30,837 bases of DNA, from positions 1 through 30,837 of the IMG/VR virus record IMGVR_UViG_3300009506_000154; one strand, written 5' to 3'. The DNA comes from a virus. Of this stretch, positions 23,309 through 29,584 are shown piece after piece (position 1 is the stretch's first letter; each line of letters starts with the position of its first letter). The position numbers and the translations under genes were made by a program. The notes under the pieces are model-generated. The model was not told the origin of the DNA. It saw nothing but the letters and a program-made list of their open reading frames with translations, and ran no database searches.

Positions 23309-23776
23309 TCAAAACTCCAATCCTGAGTCCAACTCCCGCTGGCTCGCTGTGTGTCCCGGTCTTTTAAACTTGGAATCTCTGTTTAATGGTCTGTTGATCA
23401 AATACCTTGCCCAAATCCTGCCAATATATTGATATTCGGGGAATAAACCGATCATCAAAACAAACCAATCCGGGGCATTGCTCCAATCTTTGTCCTTGAT
23501 TAACAATACTCCATTTTTCCTTGGAGTCCATTTGACATCAATGGTGATCCTCTCATCAACAATGACATCCCAACAACATCTGGTCTCTGGAGCCAATTCG
23601 CCGCCAACCAAATTTTTATATGCAATCTCCGCTGCATAACTATTAACCTGCCAAAACATTGGGCCATGATCGCCATTAAAAAATGGATGCCCTTTTAAAT
23701 CCAATGCCAATGTCCTTGCTGCTTTGGCAATGGCCTGATCCTGCTCCTCTTTTGTTAACTCATAAATCCTGGTCAT
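23309..23776 (-). CDS. PD-(D/E)XK-like nuclease candidate
   Basis: A 155-residue protein with a restriction-fold pattern: E50 in AAEIAYKNL, D70 in CCWDVIVDE, and D80-V-K82 in ITIDVKWT, with strands between. Later FVLMIGLFPEYQYIGRIW looks like the beta strands after the core. The N-terminal half is helical. I have seen this layout (DVKWT followed by FVLV.G..P...I.G.I) in phage and restriction-like proteins. The start at 23776 has CAGAGGAGACCCA ahead. It is next to the VRR-NUC and methylase genes. Activity is inferred from motif spacing, not shown. Confidence 0.62.
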   Translation of the reverse strand: MTRIYELTKEEQDQAIAKAARTLALDLKGHPFFNGDHGPMFWQVNSYAAEIAYKNLVGGELAPETRCCWDVIVDERITIDVKWTPRKNGVLLIKDKDWSNAPDWFVLMIGLFPEYQYIGRIWARYLINRPLNRDSKFKRPGHTASQRELDSGLEF

Positions 23777-24167
23777 TGGGTCTCCTCTGGATAATTTGGG
23801 CTCCGCAACCGGGGCAAAACTTCCAACCCCATTGCAATGGGCCTGTCCCATCAACATCCTCATTTGCCAATCCCGCCTGGCATCCTGATGCCCAATAAAA
23901 ACCCCATGGGTTGGGATCCTGGATTAATGTCCAAATGCAGGCATCCAAAACCGGGACTGGCTGCTCTGTGTCAATCATTTTTGCATCAACAACCAGATTG
24001 CCAAAATTGGGCTGCTGCCAGGCATTGACAACCTCCAACTCCAATTTAAACCCCCAATCATTGCCCTCAATAATCAAATGATCCCCTGGCTTTGGGACAA
24101 ATGGAATGTCCAACCCCTCAATCCTTTTAAACTTTTCCTCATCTCCAAAATTAATTATTGTTTGCAT
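23760..24167 (-). CDS. Hypothetical protein with C-terminal zinc-knuckle-like Cys
   Basis: A 135-residue protein. The middle is beta-rich (FVPKPGDHLIIEGNDWGFKL; ELEVVNAWQQPNF). Near the C-terminus KFCPGCGAQII is a typical zinc ribbon half, with a partner possibly at ASGCQAGL. I do not recognise a family. The ATG at 24167 has GAGGACA in front and overlaps the previous gene by 17 bases. A role in the early region is likely. Confidence 0.6.
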   Translation of the reverse strand: MQTIINFGDEEKFKRIEGLDIPFVPKPGDHLIIEGNDWGFKLELEVVNAWQQPNFGNLVVDAKMIDTEQPVPVLDACIWTLIQDPNPWGFYWASGCQAGLANEDVDGTGPLQWGWKFCPGCGAQIIQRRPNDQDL

Positions 24168-24348
24168 TGTCCTCATCCTCATCAAATACCAATCCCATGC
24201 CTGTGACCCAACTTGCCAATTTGATCAACCAGACTGCAATTTGCAACCTGATCCGCATCTCCCGGGCTCTTATAAATTTGACTCTCATTGTGATATGACT
24301 CATCAACTCAACCTCGTCAATAACGTTAACTTTTCCATCTCTGCTCAT
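24151..24348 (-). CDS. Hypothetical small protein
   Basis: A 65-residue protein. It starts MSRDGKVNVIDEVELMSHIT, has a basic middle (MRVKFIRAREMRIRLQIAVW), a possibly membrane-associated helix (LQIAVWLIKLASWVTGMGLV) and an acidic end (DEDEDNANNN). An ATG three bases earlier exists; the second fits the GGAGG spacing better. It has no known family. Confidence 0.55.
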   Translation of the reverse strand: MSRDGKVNVIDEVELMSHITMRVKFIRAREMRIRLQIAVWLIKLASWVTGMGLVFDEDEDNANNN

Positions 24349-24369
24349 CATAAATCCTCCAAATTGGTT

Positions 24370-24394
24370 GCCCGGCTGGAGGGATCAACCGGGC
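24370..24394 (-). other. Intergenic inverted repeat
   Basis: GCCCGG and CCGGGC (6 bp) lie either side of a 13-base loop in the 65-bp gap 24349-24413, downstream of the secreted Cys-rich protein gene. On the minus strand it is followed by AACCAATTTGGAGG, not a T run. It may be an RNA processing or stop signal, but the evidence is limited to the arms. Confidence 0.45.
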
Positions 24395-24413
24395 ATGATC
24401 TCAACTCAATTAT

Positions 24414-24827
24414 TTACCAACTGCATGACTTGGCCCAAACCAAAACTCCATTCTGGCTGTCCCCGCCCTGCGCGCATGCCCTTGACGCAACCTTGGCTCC
24501 ATTTCGATACCAGGTAAACGATGCACCAACTGATCTGATCCCTGATGTCCAACTGTTGCATGGGGCATTGCAATATGGGCTGACTGTTGTAACGACTGAC
24601 CATCCTGATACTGATGTCTTTGTGACCCATTTGGAGTTTATTCGTACCATGCCGCCTGTAAACTCATATGTGGCTTTAAGACAAACTTTCGGGGCAATGA
24701 CATCCTTTGGGGTGATGCATGCCGACTTTGTGGCTGTCGCTGCTGAGACAACAAAAACCGATCCAATAAACAATGCAACCAAAACCGCTAAAAACAACGT
24801 GATCCTCAAACCGCTCTTTGCATTCAT
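24414..24827 (-). CDS. Secreted Cys-rich protein
   Basis: A 137-residue exported protein. Residues 1-29 form a signal peptide (basic NAKSGLR, long hydrophobic core ending FVVSA, likely cleaved there). The mature part has six Cys (37, 49, 86, 90, 118, 135), enough for three disulfides, and beta-rich residues (KATYEFTGGMVRINSKWV; GVLVWAKSCSW). No family is known to me. The ATG at 24827 has GAGGAGC upstream. It follows a small membrane protein gene. A role at or outside the host cell surface is likely, such as superinfection exclusion or host benefit. Confidence 0.65.
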   Translation of the reverse strand: MNAKSGLRITLFLAVLVALFIGSVFVVSAATATKSACITPKDVIAPKVCLKATYEFTGGMVRINSKWVTKTSVSGWSVVTTVSPYCNAPCNSWTSGIRSVGASFTWYRNGAKVASRACAQGGDSQNGVLVWAKSCSW

Positions 24828-24838
24828 TTTTTTGCTCC

Positions 24839-25012
24839 TCAATCTGATTTATTTTTATTGGTCGACTCCGCTGATCCCTCAATCCTGGAGCCCTTATATC
24901 TGATCCTGTAATATTCGGCAATGGCTGCCATCCTGCAAACAAACCATGATCCAATGCCGGCAATCAAAATATACAATCCCAAACAAATCCAACCAATGTC
25001 CCTGGCATCCAT
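24839..25012 (-). CDS. Small single-span membrane protein
   Basis: A 57-residue protein with one membrane helix (about residues 7-25, GWICLGLYILIAGIGSWFV) and a polar, basic tail (YRIRYKGSRIEGSAESTNK). I place the start at the ATG at 25012, about nine bases after GGGAG; an ATG two codons earlier is possible. Longer frames overlap the helicase loader gene. Function unknown; it is followed by the secreted Cys-rich protein. Confidence 0.6.
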   Translation of the reverse strand: MDARDIGWICLGLYILIAGIGSWFVCRMAAIAEYYRIRYKGSRIEGSAESTNKNKSD

Positions 25013-25055
25013 TTTCATCCTCTCCCTTCTGCAAATCTCATTGCACCGGCAAAAA

Positions 25056-25616
25056 CTATTTGTCATTTAATTTTGCCTCCAACAAATGCTGCCGCCGGGC
25101 ATCAATAAATTGCTTGACATCTGGCAACGTCATCTCATCAATCATGGCATCATTAACCGCCTGCTCATATGCCTTAAAAAAATGGGCTCTGTCTGCCATC
25201 AATGAGTCGGCTGTGGATGGGAATGCTGGCCAACCCAACTGCCTGGCAACCAACTCAACCAATGGATGACTCCATTGATAATGGCTCCGGGTAATAAACC
25301 ATCCGGTCTCCTCCGATCCATCCAATTTGATCTCAATCTCTGGCCCTGTATTGATAACCTCTGCCCATGCCTCATATGGGGTTGGGACTCCGGCTGCCAA
25401 CGTCCTCAACCTGACAACCCCCGATCTCAACTCATGGACTGATGGGAAAAATTGTCCCCTGGTTGCCAAATCTTTGGCGGCTGCCCTTAACTCATTGGGA
25501 TCCAAATCCTCCAATAAAATTGCATATGCTGCAATTGTCTCTTTGGTTAACTTATACCTTGGATAAACTGCCGCCAACATGGTCAAAACCTCAACAACAT
25601 CCTGCCTGGTTGCCAT
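25056..25616 (-). CDS. Putative replicative helicase loader/inhibitor (G39P-like)
   Basis: A 186-residue protein. Its N-terminal 65 residues show the SPP1 G39P-like pattern: VEVLTMLAAVYPRYKLTKET, then AYAILLEDLDPNELRAAAKD and ATRGQFFPSVHELR, where a hydrophobic helix, the YP, a D.....L and the FP.VHELR element follow in the expected order. G39P-type proteins bind DnaB-like helicase and deliver it to the initiator-bound origin. The C-terminal half is longer than in G39P and of unknown role. It follows the initiator gene by one base (TGA, G, ATG) with GGAGG ahead. The phage helicase is not in the window, so a host DnaB may be used. Confidence 0.65.
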   Translation of the reverse strand: MATRQDVVEVLTMLAAVYPRYKLTKETIAAYAILLEDLDPNELRAAAKDLATRGQFFPSVHELRSGVVRLRTLAAGVPTPYEAWAEVINTGPEIEIKLDGSEETGWFITRSHYQWSHPLVELVARQLGWPAFPSTADSLMADRAHFFKAYEQAVNDAMIDEMTLPDVKQFIDARRQHLLEAKLNDK

Positions 25617-25617
25617 C

Positions 25618-26496
25618 TCAAACCTCCTGGATTGCCTCAATATCCTCTTGTGTAAACTCTCTCAATGCAGCAAACCCGGCTGGCTCTGAGTCCTTTGCCT
25701 GGCTTTTTGCCATTGCCTGACAATATGCCATCAAATCCCCATCAACCTTTTGGCTGCTGGCCTGCCAAATCAATGTTGCCAATCTCCCGGCTCCTCCAAC
25801 CTTCCGGGCTGTTTTGCCAATATAACCAAAATCTGGCTGCTCAACTAAATCTGGCATCAATGTTTGGATCATCTCCATCAATGCTGCTGGTTTGTTATTG
25901 GAGTCCTTTAATTTTTCATGCCATCCCGCCAGGTTGTTTGGGGTTGTGTGTCCCGGCTCTGCCGGGACTCCGTTAAGATCATTATCACTATCACTATCAC
26001 TATTACTTTGCCCTGGCTGGTCGACTAGGTAGTTTTCTAGGTAGTTTTCTAGGTAGTTTTTATCCCTAAATCCCCCCGGCTGATCCCAATTTTCTGTTAT
26101 TATTTTATGCTTTGGCCCATGATGCCTGACCCGATCCGTCCAACCTTTTGGGGCTGGATAATCGCTGGACATTGCCCATTGTTTGTTTTGATACTTCCAC
26201 CAATTAACAACCTGAATTATTACCTTATTTTCTAGGTAGTTTTCTAGGTAGTAAACTAAAATCAAACGCTGCTGCTGGAGGGCATTAATGCAACGCTCAA
26301 CCTCATCCAAACTGATGTCATCCATGGGCCAAACTTCCGATCTGACTGCTGCCGGGTTGCCCAACATCCTGCCCTGATCGTCTGCAACTGCAATGATGCC
26401 ATGCCATAAATCCCGGGCAACATAATCCAATGCAACAAAATTCTCTGATCGTCTCATCCGGCTGTCAACCAACCGTCTTTTTGATACTATGGTCAT
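25618..26496 (-). CDS. Replication initiator with internal iterons (phage RepO/DnaD-like)
   Basis: A 292-residue protein. Residues 8-45 (RLVDSRMRRSENFVALDYVA then DLWHGIIAVADDQG) and 60-100 have the layout of phage replication initiator winged-helix domains. The middle is a polar linker that includes YLEN repeats at residues 83-90 and 147-157, coded by the 12-bp iterons, and a Ser-Asp run. The C-terminal segment (PDFGYIGKTARKVGGAGRL; QAMAKSQAKD) is helical and may bind the helicase loader. Such initiators bind iterons in their own gene, as lambda O does. The ATG at 26496 has GGAG seven bases ahead; the TTG three bases upstream is less suited. It is followed by the loader gene. Confidence 0.68.
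   Translation of the reverse strand: MTIVSKRRLVDSRMRRSENFVALDYVARDLWHGIIAVADDQGRMLGNPAAVRSEVWPMDDISLDEVERCINALQQQRLILVYYLENYLENKVIIQVVNWWKYQNKQWAMSSDYPAPKGWTDRVRHHGPKHKIITENWDQPGGFRDKNYLENYLENYLVDQPGQSNSDSDSDNDLNGVPAEPGHTTPNNLAGWHEKLKDSNNKPAALMEMIQTLMPDLVEQPDFGYIGKTARKVGGAGRLATLIWQASSQKVDGDLMAYCQAMAKSQAKDSEPAGFAALREFTQEDIEAIQEV
25983..26006. repeat. Hexanucleotide repeat TATCAC
   Basis: Three perfect TATCAC units (25983-26000) and one variant (TATTAC) lie 18 bases from the first iteron block. They encode a Ser-Asp run in the initiator. A short A+T-rich repeat next to iterons fits a melting element, but it may simply be a linker repeat. Confidence 0.6.
26025..26060. repeat. Iteron block A: three perfect 12-bp repeats CTAGGTAGTTTT
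   Basis: Three head-to-tail copies of CTAGGTAGTTTT (26025-26036, 26037-26048, 26049-26060). They lie inside the replication initiator gene and give the YLEN repeats in the protein. With block B they are the most likely origin of replication. These units contain AG twice each although plus-strand AG is rare in the sampled DNA, which suggests that the sequence is kept for a reason other than codon choice. Confidence 0.8.
26232..26255. repeat. Iteron block B: two 12-bp repeats
   Basis: One perfect CTAGGTAGTTTT (26232-26243) and one copy with a changed end, CTAGGTAGTAAA (26244-26255). They lie 171 bases right of block A in the same gene and orientation. The segment between holds A+T-rich runs (for example at about 26090-26110 and 26215-26231). 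Two separated iteron groups in one initiator gene fit a theta-type phage origin. Confidence 0.75.
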
Positions 26497-26519
26497 CAAT
26501 CTGCTCCAATAAACGTTTG

Positions 26520-26549
26520 GAGGGGGAGGATATAAAAACCCTCCCCCTC
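26520..26549 (-). other. Strong intergenic stem-loop between RDF-like and initiator genes
   Basis: A perfect 10-bp inverted repeat (GAGGGGGAGG / CCTCCCCCTC) with a 10-base loop fills the 73-bp gap 26497-26569. On the minus strand the second arm is followed by CAAACGTTTATTGGAGC, no T run. It sits about 23 bases before the initiator's ribosome site. A factor-assisted terminator, mRNA stabiliser or translation control element are options. Confidence 0.7.
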
Positions 26550-26569
26550 ATGCTTTAACAACAAATGGG

Positions 26570-27628
26570 TTAAGCAGGCTCATCCATCTCCATTTGTTGT
26601 CCCTGCCTGGATTGCAAAATGGCAATTATTGCATCCCGTTTTAACGTCAACTCCTCCAACAAATCCAAATCCTGGCCTGTGTCCCCAATGTTGTTTAACT
26701 TTGCCTGGATTGCTCCCCATGTCTGCCTCAATTCGTTGTCATCAAAATCCTTGTAAAATTTGCCATCTCGAGTCGCAACCGTCTCTGCCAATTCCAGACT
26801 CATGGTTGGATCATTGATCGCAACCTCAAAATCCGGCTCTGTTATATCTGCCTCAATGTAATCCTCCGGCTCCATCAATGGGGTAAAACTCTCCCCATCC
26901 GGCAATGCAAACGCTGTGACCTCTCCCAATTTTGCCCTCACCCATTGGGGATCCGCCTCAATGGATAACAACCATTTTTGCATTCTGACCCGCTGCCCAT
27001 CCTTGCCGGGTATGCTGATCTTTTTGGGTCTCCGTCTCAAAACTAATGGTATGCCTCGAATGACTCCATCATTCAAATGCTTAAATGCCTGCAACTGCTG
27101 GCTCAAATTGTCAATGTCATGGATGCTGGTTGTATGGACTGTCATATAGGCTGCCCGGGCCAACTCCGGGACAATGATTTTTAAACGTCCAACCGGGCTG
27201 CAAAATATTGGCTTGCCCTCATAATCATTGCCAACTGGATCCCCATCCTTATATGGGATAAATGGATCCCCATCCTTGACTCGGATGTCCCCGGTCTTTG
27301 TGTCAACCAGGTAAATAAATTTTTCACCATCTGACCTGGCAACCATTCTCCCGGCTGTATATGCCTCTAACCAGGCATCCCAACAACGCTCAATCTCATC
27401 AAATGGCAAAATAATGTTGATCTCCGCTGGTTCATTGCCATAAACCTGGACAAATTTGGCTGCCGATCCTTGCTCCCGATCATCAAACTCAACCCTAAAA
27501 TATTCCAAATCTTTTGGGACTTGATACTCCGATCCATCCGCTCTGGTCTTTGTGATCTTGATCCCTTTTCTTATCTGCCCGATCTCCGGGAATGAGAGTC
27601 CCCGGTCTGTCAATCCTTTAATTGGCAT
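26570..27628 (-). CDS. Gp3-like recombination directionality factor candidate
   Basis: A 352-residue protein. PEIGQIRKGIKITK near the start and VPKDLEYFRVEFDD fit the opening of the Gp3-like recombination directionality factor family (Pfam PF18897), which redirects serine integrases from integration to excision. FCSPVGRLKIIVPEL, followed by LARAAYMTVHTTSIHDIDNL, is its conserved core, and LVLRRRPKKISIP comes after. The ATG at 27628 has GAGGAGGCTATTG ahead; a longer frame overlaps the broken gene upstream. No serine integrase is present in the window. Some relatives are annotated only as hypothetical, so the role is a family inference. Confidence 0.58.
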   Translation of the reverse strand: MPIKGLTDRGLSFPEIGQIRKGIKITKTRADGSEYQVPKDLEYFRVEFDDREQGSAAKFVQVYGNEPAEINIILPFDEIERCWDAWLEAYTAGRMVARSDGEKFIYLVDTKTGDIRVKDGDPFIPYKDGDPVGNDYEGKPIFCSPVGRLKIIVPELARAAYMTVHTTSIHDIDNLSQQLQAFKHLNDGVIRGIPLVLRRRPKKISIPGKDGQRVRMQKWLLSIEADPQWVRAKLGEVTAFALPDGESFTPLMEPEDYIEADITEPDFEVAINDPTMSLELAETVATRDGKFYKDFDDNELRQTWGAIQAKLNNIGDTGQDLDLLEELTLKRDAIIAILQSRQGQQMEMDEPA

Positions 27629-27862
27629 CAATAGCCTCCTCAAAATAAATGTTGGCAACCAAAATCCCATTGTCAACCAAATCATAATTGACATGATCAA
27701 AATTAAACTGCTGCCCATTAAATCCAACCCCATTGGACTCAAACATCCTGATCATTGCCTCAATCTCTGTTGGTAAACCTCAATCTCTGTTGGTAAAAAT
27801 CTCCCAATTGCCTTGCCCCAATTTGCCGCTGGCAAAAAAATCAAAACTGGCAATGCATCCAT
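27618..27862 (-). pseudogene. Small gene broken by a 20-bp tandem duplication
   Basis: From the ATG at 27862 (after GGGGAGG) the frame reads MDALPVLIFLPAANWGKAIG and then ends early at 27752, giving 36 residues. A perfect 20-bp tandem duplication (27758-27797) lies just before the stop. Removing one copy restores one open frame of 74 residues: the joined part runs from ...LPTEIE into MIRMFESNGVGFNGQQFNFD and ends IYFEEAIDAN at 27618, overlapping the RDF-like gene start. 20 is not a multiple of three, so the duplication shifts the frame. The distal 45-codon frame from 27755 could be re-initiated. No family recognised. An assembly error cannot be excluded. Confidence 0.7.
27758..27797. repeat. 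Perfect 20-bp tandem duplication
   Basis: The sequence cctcaatctctgttggtaaa occurs twice back to back, at 27758-27777 and 27778-27797. Both copies are identical, which suggests a recent slippage event or a sequencing/assembly artefact. It disrupts the reading frame described for 27618-27862. Confidence 0.9.
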
Positions 27863-27863
27863 C

Positions 27864-28061
27864 TCAAACCTCCCCATCAAAATCTAACAAATCAACCTTG
27901 CTTGGAGCCGGGCCAACCCATGTATAACCCAACTCCTCAAAAATCCGCTCCGGCTCAAATCCAAATCGAGCAGCAAACTGGAGTCTTATTGTCTCCAAAT
28001 CTGGATGCCCGCTGTGCAAAATAAAACTGGAGCCCAAATCCCGCTTGATCTCATCTGTCAT
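27864..28061 (-). CDS. Hypothetical 65-residue protein
   Basis: A small acidic protein (MTDEIKRDLGSSFILHSGHP at the start; FGFEPERIFEELGYTWVG in the middle; DLLDFDGEV at the end). The ATG at 28061 has AATAGGAGCAG ahead and its stop precedes the broken gene by one base. No family recognised. Confidence 0.6.
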   Translation of the reverse strand: MTDEIKRDLGSSFILHSGHPDLETIRLQFAARFGFEPERIFEELGYTWVGPAPSKVDLLDFDGEV

Positions 28062-28076
28062 TTTTCTGCTCCTATT

Positions 28077-28376
28077 CTAAAAACCCAACTCCTCCAAAAT
28101 CTGATCAACCGTCTTTTTGGGAGGGCTGCTGATAATCCCCAAACTTTGGAGGAGTCTTTTAACCTCGAGTCCATCAAAATGATCCTGTTGCCTCCTCTCA
28201 TTAACAAAATACTTTGTGACAAACCCCCTGGTCTGATCCCCGCATCTCCGGCAAACAACAATCATGTCCCGGGATCCCGGTTGGGGCAATGCAACCAGGC
28301 TGCCCCAACAATTGCTGCAAACATAATCCCTGATCATAATATCTGCCAGGCTGCCGGGCATCCTCAACTCATCCAT
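28077..28376 (-). CDS. Zinc-ribbon hypothetical protein
   Basis: A 99-residue protein with a clear ribbon: DYVCSNCWGSLV at about residues 15-26 and MIVVCRRCGDQTRG at about 38-51 (Cys-x2-Cys twice). The C-terminal half is helical and charged (FDGLEVKRLLQSLGIIS; KTVDQILEELGF). It overlaps the previous gene by eight bases (ATGGATGA), a typical coupling. It may contact nucleic acid or RNA polymerase; no family named. Confidence 0.62.
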   Translation of the reverse strand: MDELRMPGSLADIMIRDYVCSNCWGSLVALPQPGSRDMIVVCRRCGDQTRGFVTKYFVNERRQQDHFDGLEVKRLLQSLGIISSPPKKTVDQILEELGF

Positions 28377-28656
28377 TTTTGATCTCAACAAATTTTTCCT
28401 GGTATGCCTCATAAATCTCTCGCCAGGTAAAATCATTGATGCTGTTGCCCGGATAAACTGACTCTGCCCATGCCTCAAAATTAATGGCTCCCATTGCATG
28501 GCTCAATTTTGTTTTGACAAAATATGCCTCCTGCCGCCAATATATTGAGTCGGGATCATTAATCTCTGCTGTATGTTTTGCAGCAATAAACAAATCCTTA
28601 TTGGATGGCCCCCGCTGATTCCATCCAATCCGGTTGCTGCCAAACCTATTGGGCAT
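28369..28656 (-). CDS. Hypothetical soluble protein
   Basis: A 95-residue protein: MPNRFGSNRIGWNQRGPSNK, then IYWRQEAYFVKTKLSHAMG and FEAWAESVYPGNSINDFTW, ending with a helix (IYEAYQEKFVEIKNG). The ATG at 28656 has GGAGGGAGC upstream and the longer frame beginning before it overlaps the neighbouring gene without a site. No family recognised. Confidence 0.6.
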   Translation of the reverse strand: MPNRFGSNRIGWNQRGPSNKDLFIAAKHTAEINDPDSIYWRQEAYFVKTKLSHAMGAINFEAWAESVYPGNSINDFTWREIYEAYQEKFVEIKNG

Positions 28657-28840
28657 TTTGCTCCCTCCATTTTTTGTGTATATTGCAATAAAACTGTCCA
28701 ATGGGGCAACCCCCACAAAAATGATGGGCTGCAACAAATTGGTCTGCACATCGATCCCAATATGGGATATTTTTTTCAATGTTGGACTCAATCTTTGTCA
28801 AAACTTTGTCGACTGTTTTTTGCTCGATCGGTCTGGTCAT
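28646..28840 (-). CDS. Small Cys/His-rich hypothetical protein
   Basis: A 64-residue protein. The N-terminal half is a charged helix (PIEQKTVDKVLTKIESNIEK). The second half holds RCADQFVAAHHFCGGCPIGQ and FYCNIHKKW with four Cys and several His, a likely metal site. The ATG at 28840 has GGAGGTATTGAG ahead. It overlaps the next gene by 11 bases. Function unknown. Confidence 0.58.
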   Translation of the reverse strand: MTRPIEQKTVDKVLTKIESNIEKNIPYWDRCADQFVAAHHFCGGCPIGQFYCNIHKKWREQNAQ

Positions 28841-28841
28841 C

Positions 28842-29123
28842 TCAATACCTCCATGTCCCATCATGGCTGGCAATATAATGATCGCCAATGTCAATGGCCA
28901 AATCCCAAACAATATGCCGATCATCGTCCAACCATTCTGGATGCATTAAATCAACCGCTGTCATCTCTGCCAATAGGGTTGTGTTAACCTCCCCTGTCAA
29001 ATTGTCAACGCAATCCTTAACATGATGATTCATATATGCCCGGATTTTTTTGCTGGCTTGCTCAATTTTCTGCCGCCTCTCAAATATCTGCCGGGCAACC
29101 TCTGCAACCATTTTTCTGTCCAT
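28842..29123 (-). CDS. Hypothetical 93-residue protein
   Basis: A mixed helical protein (MDRKMVAEVARQIFERRQKI; NHHVKDCVDNLTGEVNTTLL; DLMHPEWLDDDRHIVWDLAI). The ATG at 29123 shares its A with the TAA of the upstream gene and GGAGGAGT lies ahead; an ATG nine codons earlier is less likely. No family recognised. Confidence 0.6.
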   Translation of the reverse strand: MDRKMVAEVARQIFERRQKIEQASKKIRAYMNHHVKDCVDNLTGEVNTTLLAEMTAVDLMHPEWLDDDRHIVWDLAIDIGDHYIASHDGTWRY

Positions 29124-29491
29124 TAATACTCCTCCGGGTTGTGGAGACATAACCAGGCATCATCCCCGATCTGGCAACGCTGGCATTGGCAATCTGGATC
29201 ATGGCTGCTGATGGGATCCTGCTCAATCATGTCCCGGGGATCCCAAATCCCCATTTGCTCCATGTCCAAACATGCCGGGCAATCCGATCCGGGCTCAATG
29301 CAGAGTCCATGTAATTCACAATGGGCATGCTCCCCCAATACTGTGCAATTATCCTCAAATGGCAACTCAAACTCATCCTCAAACTGATCCGCATTGCTCA
29401 ATCCCGGATGATCGCCAGGCTGCCAATCCATCATTTTGTTGTCCCCTGGCGGCTGATCGCCAGGCTCAAACATCCATTTGTGATCAATCAT
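29123..29491 (-). CDS. Cys- and Asp-rich hypothetical protein
   Basis: A 122-residue acidic protein. The N-terminus holds Pro-Gly-Asp repeats (EPGDQPPGDNKMMDWQPGDH), from a 13-bp DNA repeat (29409-29421 and 29454-29466). The remainder has paired Cys (HCELHGLCIEPGSDCPACLD; PDCQCQRCQIGDDAWLC) that could bind metal. The ATG at 29491 overlaps the preceding stop (ATGA) after GGAGG. Unknown function. Confidence 0.6.
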   Translation of the reverse strand: MIDHKWMFEPGDQPPGDNKMMDWQPGDHPGLSNADQFEDEFELPFEDNCTVLGEHAHCELHGLCIEPGSDCPACLDMEQMGIWDPRDMIEQDPISSHDPDCQCQRCQIGDDAWLCLHNPEEY

Positions 29492-29583
29492 TTTTGACCT
29501 CCATTTTTCAAATCGTCATCGTGATGCATCAATGCCCAACCCAACAAACATGCAACCAAAACAATCCACAATCCTTGCTCCAT
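29488..29583 (-). CDS. 31-residue single-span membrane peptide
   Basis: A small gene with an ATG at 29583 and a strong AGGGAGGAT site before it. It codes for a membrane helix (EQGLWIVLVACLLGWALM) and a polar tail (HHDDDLKNGGQK). It overlaps the next gene by four bases and starts one base after the previous stop. Tight packing and the good site support a real gene. Confidence 0.55.
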   Translation of the reverse strand: MEQGLWIVLVACLLGWALMHHDDDLKNGGQK

Positions 29584-29584
29584 T

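Noticed and set aside
24106-24903. 265-codon plus-strand open frame
   Set aside because: It spans three well-supported minus-strand genes and an intergenic hairpin and shows no family motif.
27618-27755. Independent 45-residue gene after the duplication
   Set aside because: Possible, but no good ribosome site precedes the ATG, and removing one repeat copy joins it exactly to the upstream frame, so a broken gene is simpler.
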